A stretch of DNA of 64,000 nt, from assembly GCA_000403335.2 (NCBI GenBank), contig KE159630.1, forward strand, positions 484,802 through 548,801, given 5' to 3'. The notes below the pieces were generated by a model. The model was given only the letters and a program-made list of their open reading frames with translations, was not told the DNA's origin and did no database searches. Origin of the DNA: Lachnospiraceae bacterium MD335. Lineage in GTDB: Bacteria; Bacillota; Clostridia; Lachnospirales; Lachnospiraceae. Position 1 is the first letter of the stretch; each line of letters starts with the position of its first letter. Below are positions 17,803-27,600 of this stretch, in pieces. The position numbers were made by a program, and so were the translations under genes.

Positions 17803-17889
17803 GCGTCTTGCTTTTTTCTTTCGTCTGTGCTAACATAGTAAGGATTATGGAGTACTATGTCTATCGATACGGTCGTGACGATAAGCGTC
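17795..17889 (+). promoter_or_regulatory. Candidate promoter flanked by a 13-bp direct repeat, upstream of prpC
   Basis: GACGATAAGCGTC occurs at 17795-17807 (over the rlmN stop) and again at 17877-17889. Each copy can fold into a small hairpin; the first is followed by TTGCTTTTTTC and may act as a weak terminator. TTGCTT (17808) and TAACAT (17831) are spaced 17 bases apart and could be -35 and -10 boxes. Confidence 0.4.
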
Positions 17890-17906
17890 ATACAGGAGGA
17901 GAAAAA

Positions 17907-18644
17907 GTGAAGGTATTTTCGATTACTGATGTAGGAAAACGACGGGAAGTTAACGAGGATTATATTTATACATCAGAAAAGCCGGTTGGAAATCTGCCCA
18001 ACCTTTTTATGGTGGCTGACGGAATGGGCGGTCACAATGCAGGGGACTATGCGTCCAGGCATGCGGTGGAAAAGGTTGTGGAAGTAATTGAATGTTATAC
18101 ACAGGAGACCGATCCTGAGAATATATTACAGAAGGCAATTGATGACGCCAATACGTATATTAATAAAATGGCGAAATCGGACAAAGGTCTCAAAGGTATG
18201 GGAACGACGCTTGTGGCAGTGACTATAGATGAGAATTATGTGACCGTGGCAAATGTGGGCGACAGCCGCATGTACATTATCAATGATTTTATTACGCAGA
18301 TTACAAAGGATCATTCGCTTGTGGAAGAGATGGTGGATATGGGCGGCATTGACAGGGAGTCTGCGCGCACCCATCCTGACAAGAATATTATTACAAGGGC
18401 AGTGGGAGTAAAGGAATATGTGCTTGTAGATTTTTTTGACGTCACCATTACGGAAAAAGAGAAGTTTTTGTTGTGCACGGACGGTCTTACAAACATGTTA
18501 AAGGACGAAGAGATACACAGGATTATCAGGGAAAGTGCGGACATAGAGGAAGCGGGAAAGCGGCTGATTGAGGCGGCGAACGCAAACGGCGGACGTGATA
18601 ATATAGCTGTGGTTCTTGTAGAACCGTTTGGGGGATTGAAATGA
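17907..18644 (+). CDS. prpC: PP2C-family serine/threonine phosphatase
   Basis: A 245-residue metal-dependent phosphatase that opposes the PASTA kinase encoded next. The motifs are RREVNEDY, VADGMGGHNAGDYAS, ANVGDSRMY, CTDGLTNML and GGRDNIAVVL, covering all metal-binding aspartates. I use GTG 17907, preceded by AGGAGG nine bases earlier; an upstream extension lacks a ribosome site. The stop overlaps the kinase ATG by four bases, indicating translational coupling. Confidence 0.93.
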   Translation: MKVFSITDVGKRREVNEDYIYTSEKPVGNLPNLFMVADGMGGHNAGDYASRHAVEKVVEVIECYTQETDPENILQKAIDDANTYINKMAKSDKGLKGMGTTLVAVTIDENYVTVANVGDSRMYIINDFITQITKDHSLVEEMVDMGGIDRESARTHPDKNIITRAVGVKEYVLVDFFDVTITEKEKFLLCTDGLTNMLKDEEIHRIIRESADIEEAGKRLIEAANANGGRDNIAVVLVEPFGGLK

Positions 18645-21178
18645 TTAGATCAGGAATGTTGATCGGCGGCAGGTACGAGGTGCTTGAAAAGATAGGCACC
18701 GGCGGAATGTCGGACGTATATAAAGCGAAGGATGAGAAGCTCAACCGTTTGGTGGCGGTCAAGGTCTTAAAACAGGAGTTTTCCGAGAACCGGAATTTTG
18801 TATCCAAGTTCAGGGTAGAGGCGCAGGCGGCAGCGGGGCTGATGCATCCGAATATTGTGAACGTATATGATGTAGGAGAAGAGGATGGCATCCATTATAT
18901 TGTAATGGAGCTTGTCGAGGGGATTACGCTCAAAAAATATATTGAAAGAAAATCAAGGCTTACGATTAAAGAGGCAATCAGCATTGCCATACAGGTGTCG
19001 ATGGGAATTGAGGCGGCACATAACAATCATATTATACATAGGGATATTAAACCCCAAAACATCATGATTTCCAAAGAGGGAAAAGTGAAGGTGACGGATT
19101 TTGGCATTGCAAAGGCGGCGTCAAGCAACACGATTACCTCCAACGTTATGGGCTCCGTGCATTATACTTCGCCGGAGCAGGCGCGCGGCGGATTTTCCGA
19201 TGAAAAGAGCGACATTTATTCTTTGGGTATTACGATGTTTGAGATGCTGGCGGGGCGTGTTCCCTTTAATGGCGATACTACCGTATCCATAGCGATCAAG
19301 CATATTCAGGATGAGCTGCCCGACATTCGGGAGTTTGTGCCGGAAATTCCGGTGAGTGTGGAAAACATTATAATTAAGTGCACGCAGAAAAGTCCTGACA
19401 GACGTTATCAGTGTATGGAAGACATTATCAAGGATTTGAAGCATTCGCTGATTAATCCGGATGACGCGATTGCACAGCTTGACACGGCGGATGAGGTTGG
19501 AAAGACAAAAGTCGTGCCTTCAGGAAACATGGTAGAAGATGACAGCGAGGTTCATACACCGAAAAGGGAAACGTATGCAAAAGAAGCGGATTTGGAGCAG
19601 ATGCCGAATCAGGTAAGACCAAGAAGGCATCCGAATCAGGCGGGGTCTTCCAACGCGGGCGGAAATGCTGCTCCCGAGGCAGATTTGTATGGCGATGATT
19701 ACGGCGATTACAATGAATATGATAATTATGACGATTATAACGACTATAACGAGCAGGTAAGAGAGAAGAGCGTTCCGGCGAAAAAAAAGGCGCAGACAGC
19801 AAATAGAAACGCGCAGAACAGAAGTACGGCAAACAGAAATAATAAAAATAAATCCAATAAAAACAACGCCAACAAAAACACACGGTCAAAAAATGCATCC
19901 AATAAAAGTATAGCATCCAAAAGTACAGGCGCAAAGAATACGGCGGCGAAAAAGACAAACCGGTCCCAATATGATGATTATTATGAGGAGGCAGGTTACA
20001 CGCAGGAGATTGTCACAAGGCAGAATGTGCGCAGAACCGATTATGAGGACGAAAGGCGTTATTTAAACAGCAAAGACGAATATGACTATAATCCGAAGGC
20101 AGAGGGTTTTACAACGGTGCTTACGGTGCTGGGAGCCGTGATTATCGGCTGCATTCTGCTCTATTTTGTAGGGCAGGCGACAGGCATTTTTGAAGAGATT
20201 GATTCCATGTCAGGTACCCACGCAAGCAGTCAGGATGACGGTGAGCGCGCGGTGATGCCGGAGTTTGTGGGGCATGATGCGGATGAGATTAAGACGGCGC
20301 TCAATGATGCGGGATTAGGCTGTAAAACGACCTATGCGGAATCTGCAGAGCATCCGAAAAACACTGTTATTTCGGCGGCTTTGGAGGATGGGCAGACGGT
20401 GCTTGTAAACGATAAGATATTGAAAAATACGACGATTGTGCTTACGGTGAGTGCAGGCACGGACGGCGTGGAGGTGCCTGCCGTTGAAGGAATAAGTGAG
20501 GCGGAGGGGACTGCAAAGCTGACCAATCAGGGTTTTAAAGTGGTAAAGACGGAAGAATTTTCCGCGCAGCATGCGAAGGGAACCATTATTTCACAGAATC
20601 CAACGGCGAACAGCATGGCGCCGATTGAATCGGAAGTAACGATTGTAATCAGCAAGGGAGGTTCCGACAAGGATGTACGCATGCCGGGCGTTGTAGGGCT
20701 TACGAGGGAGGCGGCCGAGAGTAATCTTGAGGCAGCCGGTATTATAGTAGGCAAGGTTGATGAAGTGTACAGTTCGGAGTTTTCGGCAGGGCAGATCTGC
20801 TATCAGAGCTTTGAGGAAGGCGCTACGGTTAAGGAAGGCAGCGTGGTGGATTTAAAATTGAGTATCGGAAGCGAGGCGGCAACATACAGCTGTAATCTGA
20901 TGATACAGGCGCCGGACGGTTATGTGAGCGGAAACGCAGAGGTTATTTTGACAACCGCGGACGGAAGCAAGCAGCTTTGGCGTTCCGAGACGGTTACGTC
21001 GTTTCCTGTTTCGATTAATCTGAATGATTTTGAAAGCCCTTCGGCGTATGGAATTGTTACGATTACATATCCAAAGCAGGTACCGGAGGTTGTGCTTGAC
21101 GCGGACGGAAACGAGGCCACGCAGATGGGCATTACTGTGGCGCAGACGCATCAGAATGTGAATTTTACAAAGAATTAG
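18641..21178 (+). CDS. prkC: PASTA-domain Ser/Thr protein kinase
   Basis: A membrane kinase that senses peptidoglycan fragments and controls wall and growth processes. The kinase domain is about residues 10-270, with VAVKVLK, HRDIKPQN and VTDFGIAKA. A D/N/Y-rich run (about 19690-19755) and an N/K/S-rich run (about 19800-19970) form a long low-complexity linker. A single membrane helix (about residues 489-511) is followed by three PASTA repeats (about 530-735) and an extra C-terminal domain of about 100 residues. Its 845 residues are longer than most homologues, owing to the linker and tail. Confidence 0.95.
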   Translation: MIRSGMLIGGRYEVLEKIGTGGMSDVYKAKDEKLNRLVAVKVLKQEFSENRNFVSKFRVEAQAAAGLMHPNIVNVYDVGEEDGIHYIVMELVEGITLKKYIERKSRLTIKEAISIAIQVSMGIEAAHNNHIIHRDIKPQNIMISKEGKVKVTDFGIAKAASSNTITSNVMGSVHYTSPEQARGGFSDEKSDIYSLGITMFEMLAGRVPFNGDTTVSIAIKHIQDELPDIREFVPEIPVSVENIIIKCTQKSPDRRYQCMEDIIKDLKHSLINPDDAIAQLDTADEVGKTKVVPSGNMVEDDSEVHTPKRETYAKEADLEQMPNQVRPRRHPNQAGSSNAGGNAAPEADLYGDDYGDYNEYDNYDDYNDYNEQVREKSVPAKKKAQTANRNAQNRSTANRNNKNKSNKNNANKNTRSKNASNKSIASKSTGAKNTAAKKTNRSQYDDYYEEAGYTQEIVTRQNVRRTDYEDERRYLNSKDEYDYNPKAEGFTTVLTVLGAVIIGCILLYFVGQATGIFEEIDSMSGTHASSQDDGERAVMPEFVGHDADEIKTALNDAGLGCKTTYAESAEHPKNTVISAALEDGQTVLVNDKILKNTTIVLTVSAGTDGVEVPAVEGISEAEGTAKLTNQGFKVVKTEEFSAQHAKGTIISQNPTANSMAPIESEVTIVISKGGSDKDVRMPGVVGLTREAAESNLEAAGIIVGKVDEVYSSEFSAGQICYQSFEEGATVKEGSVVDLKLSIGSEAATYSCNLMIQAPDGYVSGNAEVILTTADGSKQLWRSETVTSFPVSINLNDFESPSAYGIVTITYPKQVPEVVLDADGNEATQMGITVAQTHQNVNFTKN

Positions 21179-21203
21179 ACGCATTATATTTGGGAAGAAG
21201 CAA

Positions 21204-22118
21204 ATGCAGGGAAAAATAATCAAGGGAATTGCAGGTTTTTATTATGTCGATGTGCCCGCACTGGGCGTATATGAATGCAAGGCAAAGGGAATCTTCCGGA
21301 AGGATAACATTAAGCCGCTTGTCGGTGACGATGTCCGGATTGAGATAACGGACCCAAAGGATTGTGAAGGAAATATCATAGAAATTCTTCCGCGCAGGAG
21401 TGCGCTTATTCGTCCGGCAGTGGCAAATATTGATCAGGCGCTTTTGATTTTTGCGGTGGCAAAGCCCGAGCCGAATTTTAATCTGCTTGACCGTTTTCTG
21501 ATTATGATGCGCAGGCAGGGGCTTGACTGTATTCTTTGCTTCAACAAAACAGATTTCGCTGATAGGGCAGCATGTGACCGTATCAGCGAAATTTATGCGG
21601 GCAGCGGGTGCAGTATCCTGCTTACGTCTGCCGTAACGGGCGAAGGCATAGGGGAACTGAAAGAGGCGCTTGCCGCAAAGACAACCGCAGTAGCGGGACC
21701 AAGCGGCGTGGGTAAATCCTCCATTGTCAACTGCCTTCAGGAAAAGATACAGATGGAAACCGGAGCAATCAGCAAAAAGATTGACAGGGGAAAGCATACG
21801 ACAAGACATTCGGAGCTGATTGCGATTTCCGACGGTACGTATATTATGGATACTCCGGGGTTTAGCTCGCTCTCTCTGTTTGACATGACAAAGGAAGAAC
21901 TCAGGGACTGCTATCCTGAGTTTGCGCCATATGAGGCAGAGTGCAGATTTTTGACCTGTTCGCACATTCATGAACCGGACTGCGGTGTGCGAAATGCATT
22001 GGAAGCAAATATCATTCATCGTATCCGATATGATAATTATACAGCGTTTTATAAGGAGCTTGACAGCGCGGAACGCACAGCTGTCAAGTATACGGGAAAG
22101 CGCGGAAACAGGAGGTAA
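21204..22118 (+). CDS. rsgA: Ribosome small-subunit-dependent GTPase A
   Basis: A circularly permuted GTPase that checks 30S maturation. The motif order is G4 (NKTD), then G1 (GPSGVGKSS), then DTPG, with an N-terminal OB fold and a C-terminal zinc site seen as CRFLTCSHIHEPDC. The length is 304 residues. The order prpC-prkC-rsgA-rpe is widely conserved in Firmicutes, and the 25-base gap supports one operon. Confidence 0.95.
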   Translation: MQGKIIKGIAGFYYVDVPALGVYECKAKGIFRKDNIKPLVGDDVRIEITDPKDCEGNIIEILPRRSALIRPAVANIDQALLIFAVAKPEPNFNLLDRFLIMMRRQGLDCILCFNKTDFADRAACDRISEIYAGSGCSILLTSAVTGEGIGELKEALAAKTTAVAGPSGVGKSSIVNCLQEKIQMETGAISKKIDRGKHTTRHSELIAISDGTYIMDTPGFSSLSLFDMTKEELRDCYPEFAPYEAECRFLTCSHIHEPDCGVRNALEANIIHRIRYDNYTAFYKELDSAERTAVKYTGKRGNRR

Positions 22119-22122
22119 ACGA

Positions 22123-22782
22123 ATGAATTATTTAGCGCCGTCAATACTGGCGGCTGATTTCTGTGAACTTGGAGCACAGCTTGATCTGATTGAACAGTCA
22201 GGCGTTCAATGTCTTCACGTAGATGTTATGGACGGCATGTTTGTGCCCTCAATATCGTTTGGAATGCCTGTACTTGCGTGCGTGAGAAAACGCACAAAAC
22301 TGTTTTTGGACGTACATATGATGGTGGAGCGTCCTGAGCGCTATGTGGACGAGTTTATGCGGTTGGGAGCCGACAGCATTACGATTCATGTGGAAGCATG
22401 CGACTGCATCTACAAAACACTTGAGCGTATTAGAAGCCTGGGAGGAAAGCGTGGTATCGCGATTAATCCGGAAACGCCGATAGAGCATGTATTTCCATAT
22501 CTTGAGAATGTGGATATGGTGCTTGTCATGACGGTACATCCGGGCTTTGGGGGACAAAGCTATATTCCGGAGTGTCTTGATAAAATTCGTTCCCTGCGCA
22601 GCGAAATTCATAAAAAAGGACTTTCTGTGGACGTGGAAATTGACGGGGGCGTGCGTCTTGAAAACCTGAAAGAAAACCTTGATGCAGGTGCGAATGTTAT
22701 CGTGACAGGCTCCGCGGTATTTCAGGGAGATATGGCACACAATATCAAAGAATTCCAAAAAATAATGAATGCCGGACAATAG
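22123..22782 (+). CDS. rpe: Ribulose-phosphate 3-epimerase
   Basis: A TIM-barrel pentose-phosphate enzyme of 219 residues. The motifs are APSILAADF, HVDVMDGMFVPSISFG, LDVHMMVERP, VMTVHPGFGGQ and VDVEIDGGV, which carry the metal and phosphate ligands. ATG 22123 has GGAGG eight bases upstream and follows rsgA by four bases. Confidence 0.96.
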   Translation: MNYLAPSILAADFCELGAQLDLIEQSGVQCLHVDVMDGMFVPSISFGMPVLACVRKRTKLFLDVHMMVERPERYVDEFMRLGADSITIHVEACDCIYKTLERIRSLGGKRGIAINPETPIEHVFPYLENVDMVLVMTVHPGFGGQSYIPECLDKIRSLRSEIHKKGLSVDVEIDGGVRLENLKENLDAGANVIVTGSAVFQGDMAHNIKEFQKIMNAGQ

Positions 22783-22809
22783 CCGGAAGAATAAAACGGA
22801 GCGGATAAC

Positions 22810-24195
22810 GTGAATATAAAATCAGATAAAAGAACCAGCCTGTTCGAGAGCGTGCCAATTCCAAAAGCGGTGGTGACGCTGTGCGTGCCTACTATTATAA
22901 GCTCTTTGGTAATGGTGCTTTATAACCTGGCGGATACTTATTTTGTGGGAATATTAAATGATCCGGTCCAAAATGCGGCGGTGACGCTTGCAGGACCGGT
23001 TCTTCTTGCATTTAATGCGGTCAATAACCTGTTTGGCGTGGGCAGCTCAAGCATGATGAGCAGAGCTCTTGGGCGAAAGGATTTTGATACGGTTCACAAG
23101 AGTTCAGCGTTTGGATTTTACTGTGCGCTGTTTTGCGGAATCGTGTTTTCTTTGCTTTGTACAATCGCAAAAGCGCCGCTCCTGGCGCTTCTTGGGGCAG
23201 ATGACGTGACGCTTACGGCAACTGCCGCTTATATGCATTGGACGGTGACGTGCGGTGCTGTGCCGGCAATTTTAAATGTGGTGCTGGCGTATATGGTGCG
23301 CTCGGAGGGGGCGTCGTTTCACGCAAGTATCGGAACGATGAGCGGCTGTCTGCTGAATATTGTGCTTGACCCGATTTTTATTCTTCCGTGGGGATTGAAC
23401 ATGGGAGCGGCAGGTGCGGGACTTGCGACATTTTTGTCAAATTGCGTGGCGTGCCTGTATTTCTTTATACTATTGTATATTAGGAGAAATAGTACATGCG
23501 TTTGCATTCGGCCGCGTGCGTTTTGCCTGCAAAAGGACATTATGCTTGGTGTGTTCGGCGTCGGGATACCGGCTTCCATACAAAATCTGCTGAACGTGAC
23601 AGGCATGACGATTTTAAATAATTTTACGTCGGCATTCGGTGCGGACGCGGTGGCGGCGATGGGTATTACGCAGAAAATCTATATGGTGCCGATGTACGTC
23701 TGCATGGGTATTTCGCAAGGAATTATGCCGCTTGTCAGCTATAATTATGCCAGTGGAAACAGGAAACGGATGAGGTCATCCATTGTCTTTTCGGGCAGTA
23801 TCAGTGTCGGTTTTATCACGGCGGCGGCACTGTTTTTCTTTGTGGGAGCCGACAGCGTTGTGCGGTTCTTTATGGACAATGTATCGATTATCGGATATGG
23901 AGTGCGGTTTTTAAGAGGTTTTTGTTTGGGACTGCCGTTTTTGTGTATGGACTTTTTGGCGGTTGGTGTTTTTCAGGCGCTTGGCTATGGAAGAAAGGCG
24001 CTTGTGTTTGCAATTATGCGAAAAATCATACTGGAAATACCGGCGTTGTTTCTGTTAAATTTTCTGTTTCCGCTTTACGGACTGGCGTACGCGCAGTTTT
24101 GCGCGGAGTTTGTGCTTGCGGTGGCGGCAGTGGTTGAGTTGTATCTGATATTTAGAAAATTGGAGAAAAAATCGGTGTATATGGAAGATGTGTAG
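22810..24195 (+). CDS. MATE family efflux transporter
   Basis: A 461-residue, twelve-helix antiporter starting at GTG 22810, with GGAG before it. The N-terminal PTIISSLVMVLYNLADTYFV and the internal repeat near GVGIPASIQNLLNVTGM mark the two MATE halves. It is distinct from the MATE at 5910 and follows rpe by 27 bases, so it may be carried on the kinase operon transcript. The substrate is unknown. Confidence 0.9.
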   Translation: MNIKSDKRTSLFESVPIPKAVVTLCVPTIISSLVMVLYNLADTYFVGILNDPVQNAAVTLAGPVLLAFNAVNNLFGVGSSSMMSRALGRKDFDTVHKSSAFGFYCALFCGIVFSLLCTIAKAPLLALLGADDVTLTATAAYMHWTVTCGAVPAILNVVLAYMVRSEGASFHASIGTMSGCLLNIVLDPIFILPWGLNMGAAGAGLATFLSNCVACLYFFILLYIRRNSTCVCIRPRAFCLQKDIMLGVFGVGIPASIQNLLNVTGMTILNNFTSAFGADAVAAMGITQKIYMVPMYVCMGISQGIMPLVSYNYASGNRKRMRSSIVFSGSISVGFITAAALFFFVGADSVVRFFMDNVSIIGYGVRFLRGFCLGLPFLCMDFLAVGVFQALGYGRKALVFAIMRKIILEIPALFLLNFLFPLYGLAYAQFCAEFVLAVAAVVELYLIFRKLEKKSVYMEDV

Positions 24196-24657
24196 GTTTG
24201 AAAAGCTTTTGGCTATGGTCAAGAGTTTTTTATTTATATGGAAAGTTATTTGAAATAACAGGATAAAAATAACTTTTGTATTGTATGCAGGAAAATAAAG
24301 CTTGTAAAATATAAGAATTTCGGAATATGAGAATTTCAATAATTTGCATTGACAAATGATAAGAATTTAGCAATTTACTTTCAAGATTTGATATGCTACA
24401 ATAATATAACTACTAAAGTTATTATTTAGACGCAATCTTCAAAATTTATTCCCGTGAGCAACGAGTTAAGTGGCTGCTTGCAGACATTTGAATTTTCACA
24501 AACTTAAATGTTTAAGTTGAATAAACATGAATAAGAAGAAAGGTGGTGTACCGCAAAAAATATCCATAAACTTATGATTAAAAACAAATGTATCTGTTAA
24601 TGCACATTGAAAGCGGTTGCTTAGGTAAGCAGCCGGATAAGAGGGAGGAATCTATCC
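24196..24657 (+). other. Long AT-rich leader of the surface-protein gene
   Basis: A 462-base stretch with no supportable gene. A hairpin, CGGTTGCTT (24614-24622) with its complement ending at 24635, lies just ahead of GGGAGG (24643). A 16-codon frame at 24527-24577 starts MNKKKGGVPQ without a ribosome site. The stretch AGGTGGTGTACCGC looks T-box-like but has two extra bases and lacks a specifier context. Confidence 0.4.
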
Positions 24658-27600
24658 ATGAAAAATAAGAGTATATCAAAGGCGATAGCCATGTTACTTT
24701 CTTGCGTGCTTTTGCTGCCTTCTAATGCAGTATATGTTTATGCAGAACAGGGTAGGAATGAAATGGAGGTTGAAAGTGAGACTGCGGAGTTCATTGCTGG
24801 GGAGACACAGACTATTTCCGAAGAAATTCATGAGAGTGAAAGTGCAGCAGAAGAGTCAGCATCTGAAACGATTGAACAGACATATGAGAGTGAAAGCACA
24901 GCAGAAGAGTTAACATCTGAAACGATAGAGGAGACATTCGAGAGCAAAGGCGAAACAGAAGAGTTAACATCTGAAACGGCAGAAGAAATAAAAAGTGAAG
25001 TGGCAGAAGAGTCGGAAAGTGTAATGGAAGAAAAAACAGAAAGTGACGGTACGCAAGAAAACGCAGATGCCGATGAACAGGATCTGATAGTGATAAATGG
25101 CAGTATTCTTGAAGATTACAATGCTCTTTTGACACAATTAAAAGACGATTTTACGGATTCCTCTTTTTCTGAATATGGAATGAATGAAAATAATGACGCT
25201 TCGATATTTGATAAGAGCACCGGGGTTTGTACAGGTTCAAGACGTAACTATATAAAGAAATATATTATTGCAAAGGGTATTAAGTCTGATGATACATATA
25301 CTGTATCTGCTAAAATGACAAACAGTGATGCATTGTATTCAATGAAATATAATAGTGCCAACGATAATGTAGAATTTAGTCTTTTGATGAAGACGACTTC
25401 ATCGTCAGGTATTGTTTCATACTTTGAAACCAGCTTTTATGCAAAAGATAATGCGACAAGCCAAATGATATTTCAAACGTATGTGGCGAATAGTTCACCT
25501 GTAATGTCATATTTAGCGTATGCGAATGCGAATGCTGCAGAATTTGATCAAGATGATGTACTTGATTTTACGATTTACAGTGCACAGCCGGCATCAATGC
25601 GCCCGCAATATGAAAAAGATCTTGACAAAACAGCAAGCTTAGGCTTGCAAGTATTGCTTTTGGGCATGGATAGTTGGCTTACGCAATTATATAATTCGAA
25701 TATCACGGTTGGTAATTTTGGATTTATAACATATAAAGCAGCGGGTACCAATCATATATGGGGGGATTGGGTTCAAGAGGAAGGCCGCAAATACAGAACG
25801 TGTGAAATATGTAGTGAAATAGAGGAAATTACTGATCTTCCTGAGCCGGATGGGGACTGGGAACTGGATGCTGCTACGGGCATTCAATGGAAATTTTCCG
25901 AAGGAGTTCTTACGGTGAAATATGGCGGAGTTCTGAATTATGATACCGCACCTTGGGAAGAGGTTTCGGAAACCGTAACAAAATTAGTGCTTCAAGAAGG
26001 AGTAACCGGTTTTAATGAAAACGTGACAGTTGACTTACCCAATTTAACAGAAGTTCAAATTCCCGCCTCATGTACCAATATAGAGGATATTTGGTTTGCA
26101 TTTGATTTTAATGATAAGTTAGAAAAAATAGAGGTGTCGTCGGGTAATGCTAAATTTTCATCTGTTGATGGTGTATTATACAATGAAAGCGGAGAAAAAC
26201 TGCTTTTTTACCCGCATAATAAACCGGATGAGGTATTTATACTTCCGGATACCTGTACGGAAATTGATGAGTTATATTCTTACAAAGTCAAAGAATTAAA
26301 TTTGGGAACAAACTTAAAGACGATAAATAATCATATAGGGGGAGAAAATGTTACTCTCATTAAAATACCTGCAACATTGCAGCATATTATAGGATCTGTT
26401 TTTGACGTTACAGAAAAGTTAACCAATGTTATCATTGATAAAAATAATCCATATTTGTGTTATGAAAACTATACATTATTGAGTAAAAACAAAAAAATTA
26501 TTTATCAAGTGATGCCTTGTATCAATAGTACCACTTATAAAATTCCGGATACTGTTGAGGAAATTTTTTCCGGAGTATTTTATAATGATGATAAACTTCA
26601 AAAACTGATTATTCCTAAAACTGTGAAAAAAATTGGCAGTGGCGCTTTTGCCCGAATGCAGAAAATAGAAAAGATTTATCTTTTATCCACATCTGTGCAA
26701 TTTACGGGAAAACCGTTTTCAATAGTTGGTAAAGATGAGGCAGGTACGTTTTATGTTCCTAGTGAGTATGCGAAATCCTTGGTTGAAGGAATTTTGAAAA
26801 GAGATAATATAAAAAATGTGAAACTGATTGTGGATGCAAGTGCAGATGTTCCCGGTGATGAACAGCAGGAGAAGGAGCCGAATGATTCCTTTGAAACAGC
26901 GATGACACTGCCAATGGGAAAGAAGGTTTTGGCTACAATCGGGAAGGAGGATGAAAACGATTATTATATTGTTTTTGCAGAAAAGGAATATGCGCAAACA
27001 ATTTATATAGAAAATTTTGATAGTTTTGTTGGTTCTGTTATGATATACAATTCTGCTAAAAGACTGGAAGAAATGTGCACCAAGAGTAAATTCAAATATG
27101 ATGTGGATTCTAATAGTTATTATTATACATTTACAGTGCACACTACGGGGGACTATTATATCTGTGTCAATGCAAGCTCTTTAAAAGAAGTGCCTTATGG
27201 CATTACGCATAAAAATAATTCCAAGGATACCTCTTTGGATGAAGAGGTTGCTGTTGAGTCAGGAAAACAATATTTAAGGACTGTAACTGCGAATGCAACG
27301 GCTATGAATACGTTGAAAAATTATATTAAACAGCATGGTGAATATGTGGATGATACGGATTTGGAGGAAAAGCAGTATATTATCAGGGAAACCGGAAAGA
27401 CAGAAAACGAAGTAGTTACTTTGGAGTACGATATCGGTTACGATGGTGAGGAGTGGATTTGGTTTAATGTCCACAAGTATGATAATGGATTAAATAGTGC
27501 GTCTTATCCGGATGAAATATTGTTTTTCGGGTTATCATTTGAAGGTAAGAATGAATTTAGGGCAAACACAATTCATTACACGTATGGATTAGATTTATAT

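Noticed and set aside
24541..24554. T-box-like AGGTGGTGTACCGC in the surface-protein leader
   Set aside because: It has two extra bases compared with the AGGGTGGNACCGCG core, there is no specifier stem or terminator/antiterminator pair I can draw, and the downstream gene has no link to amino acid metabolism.
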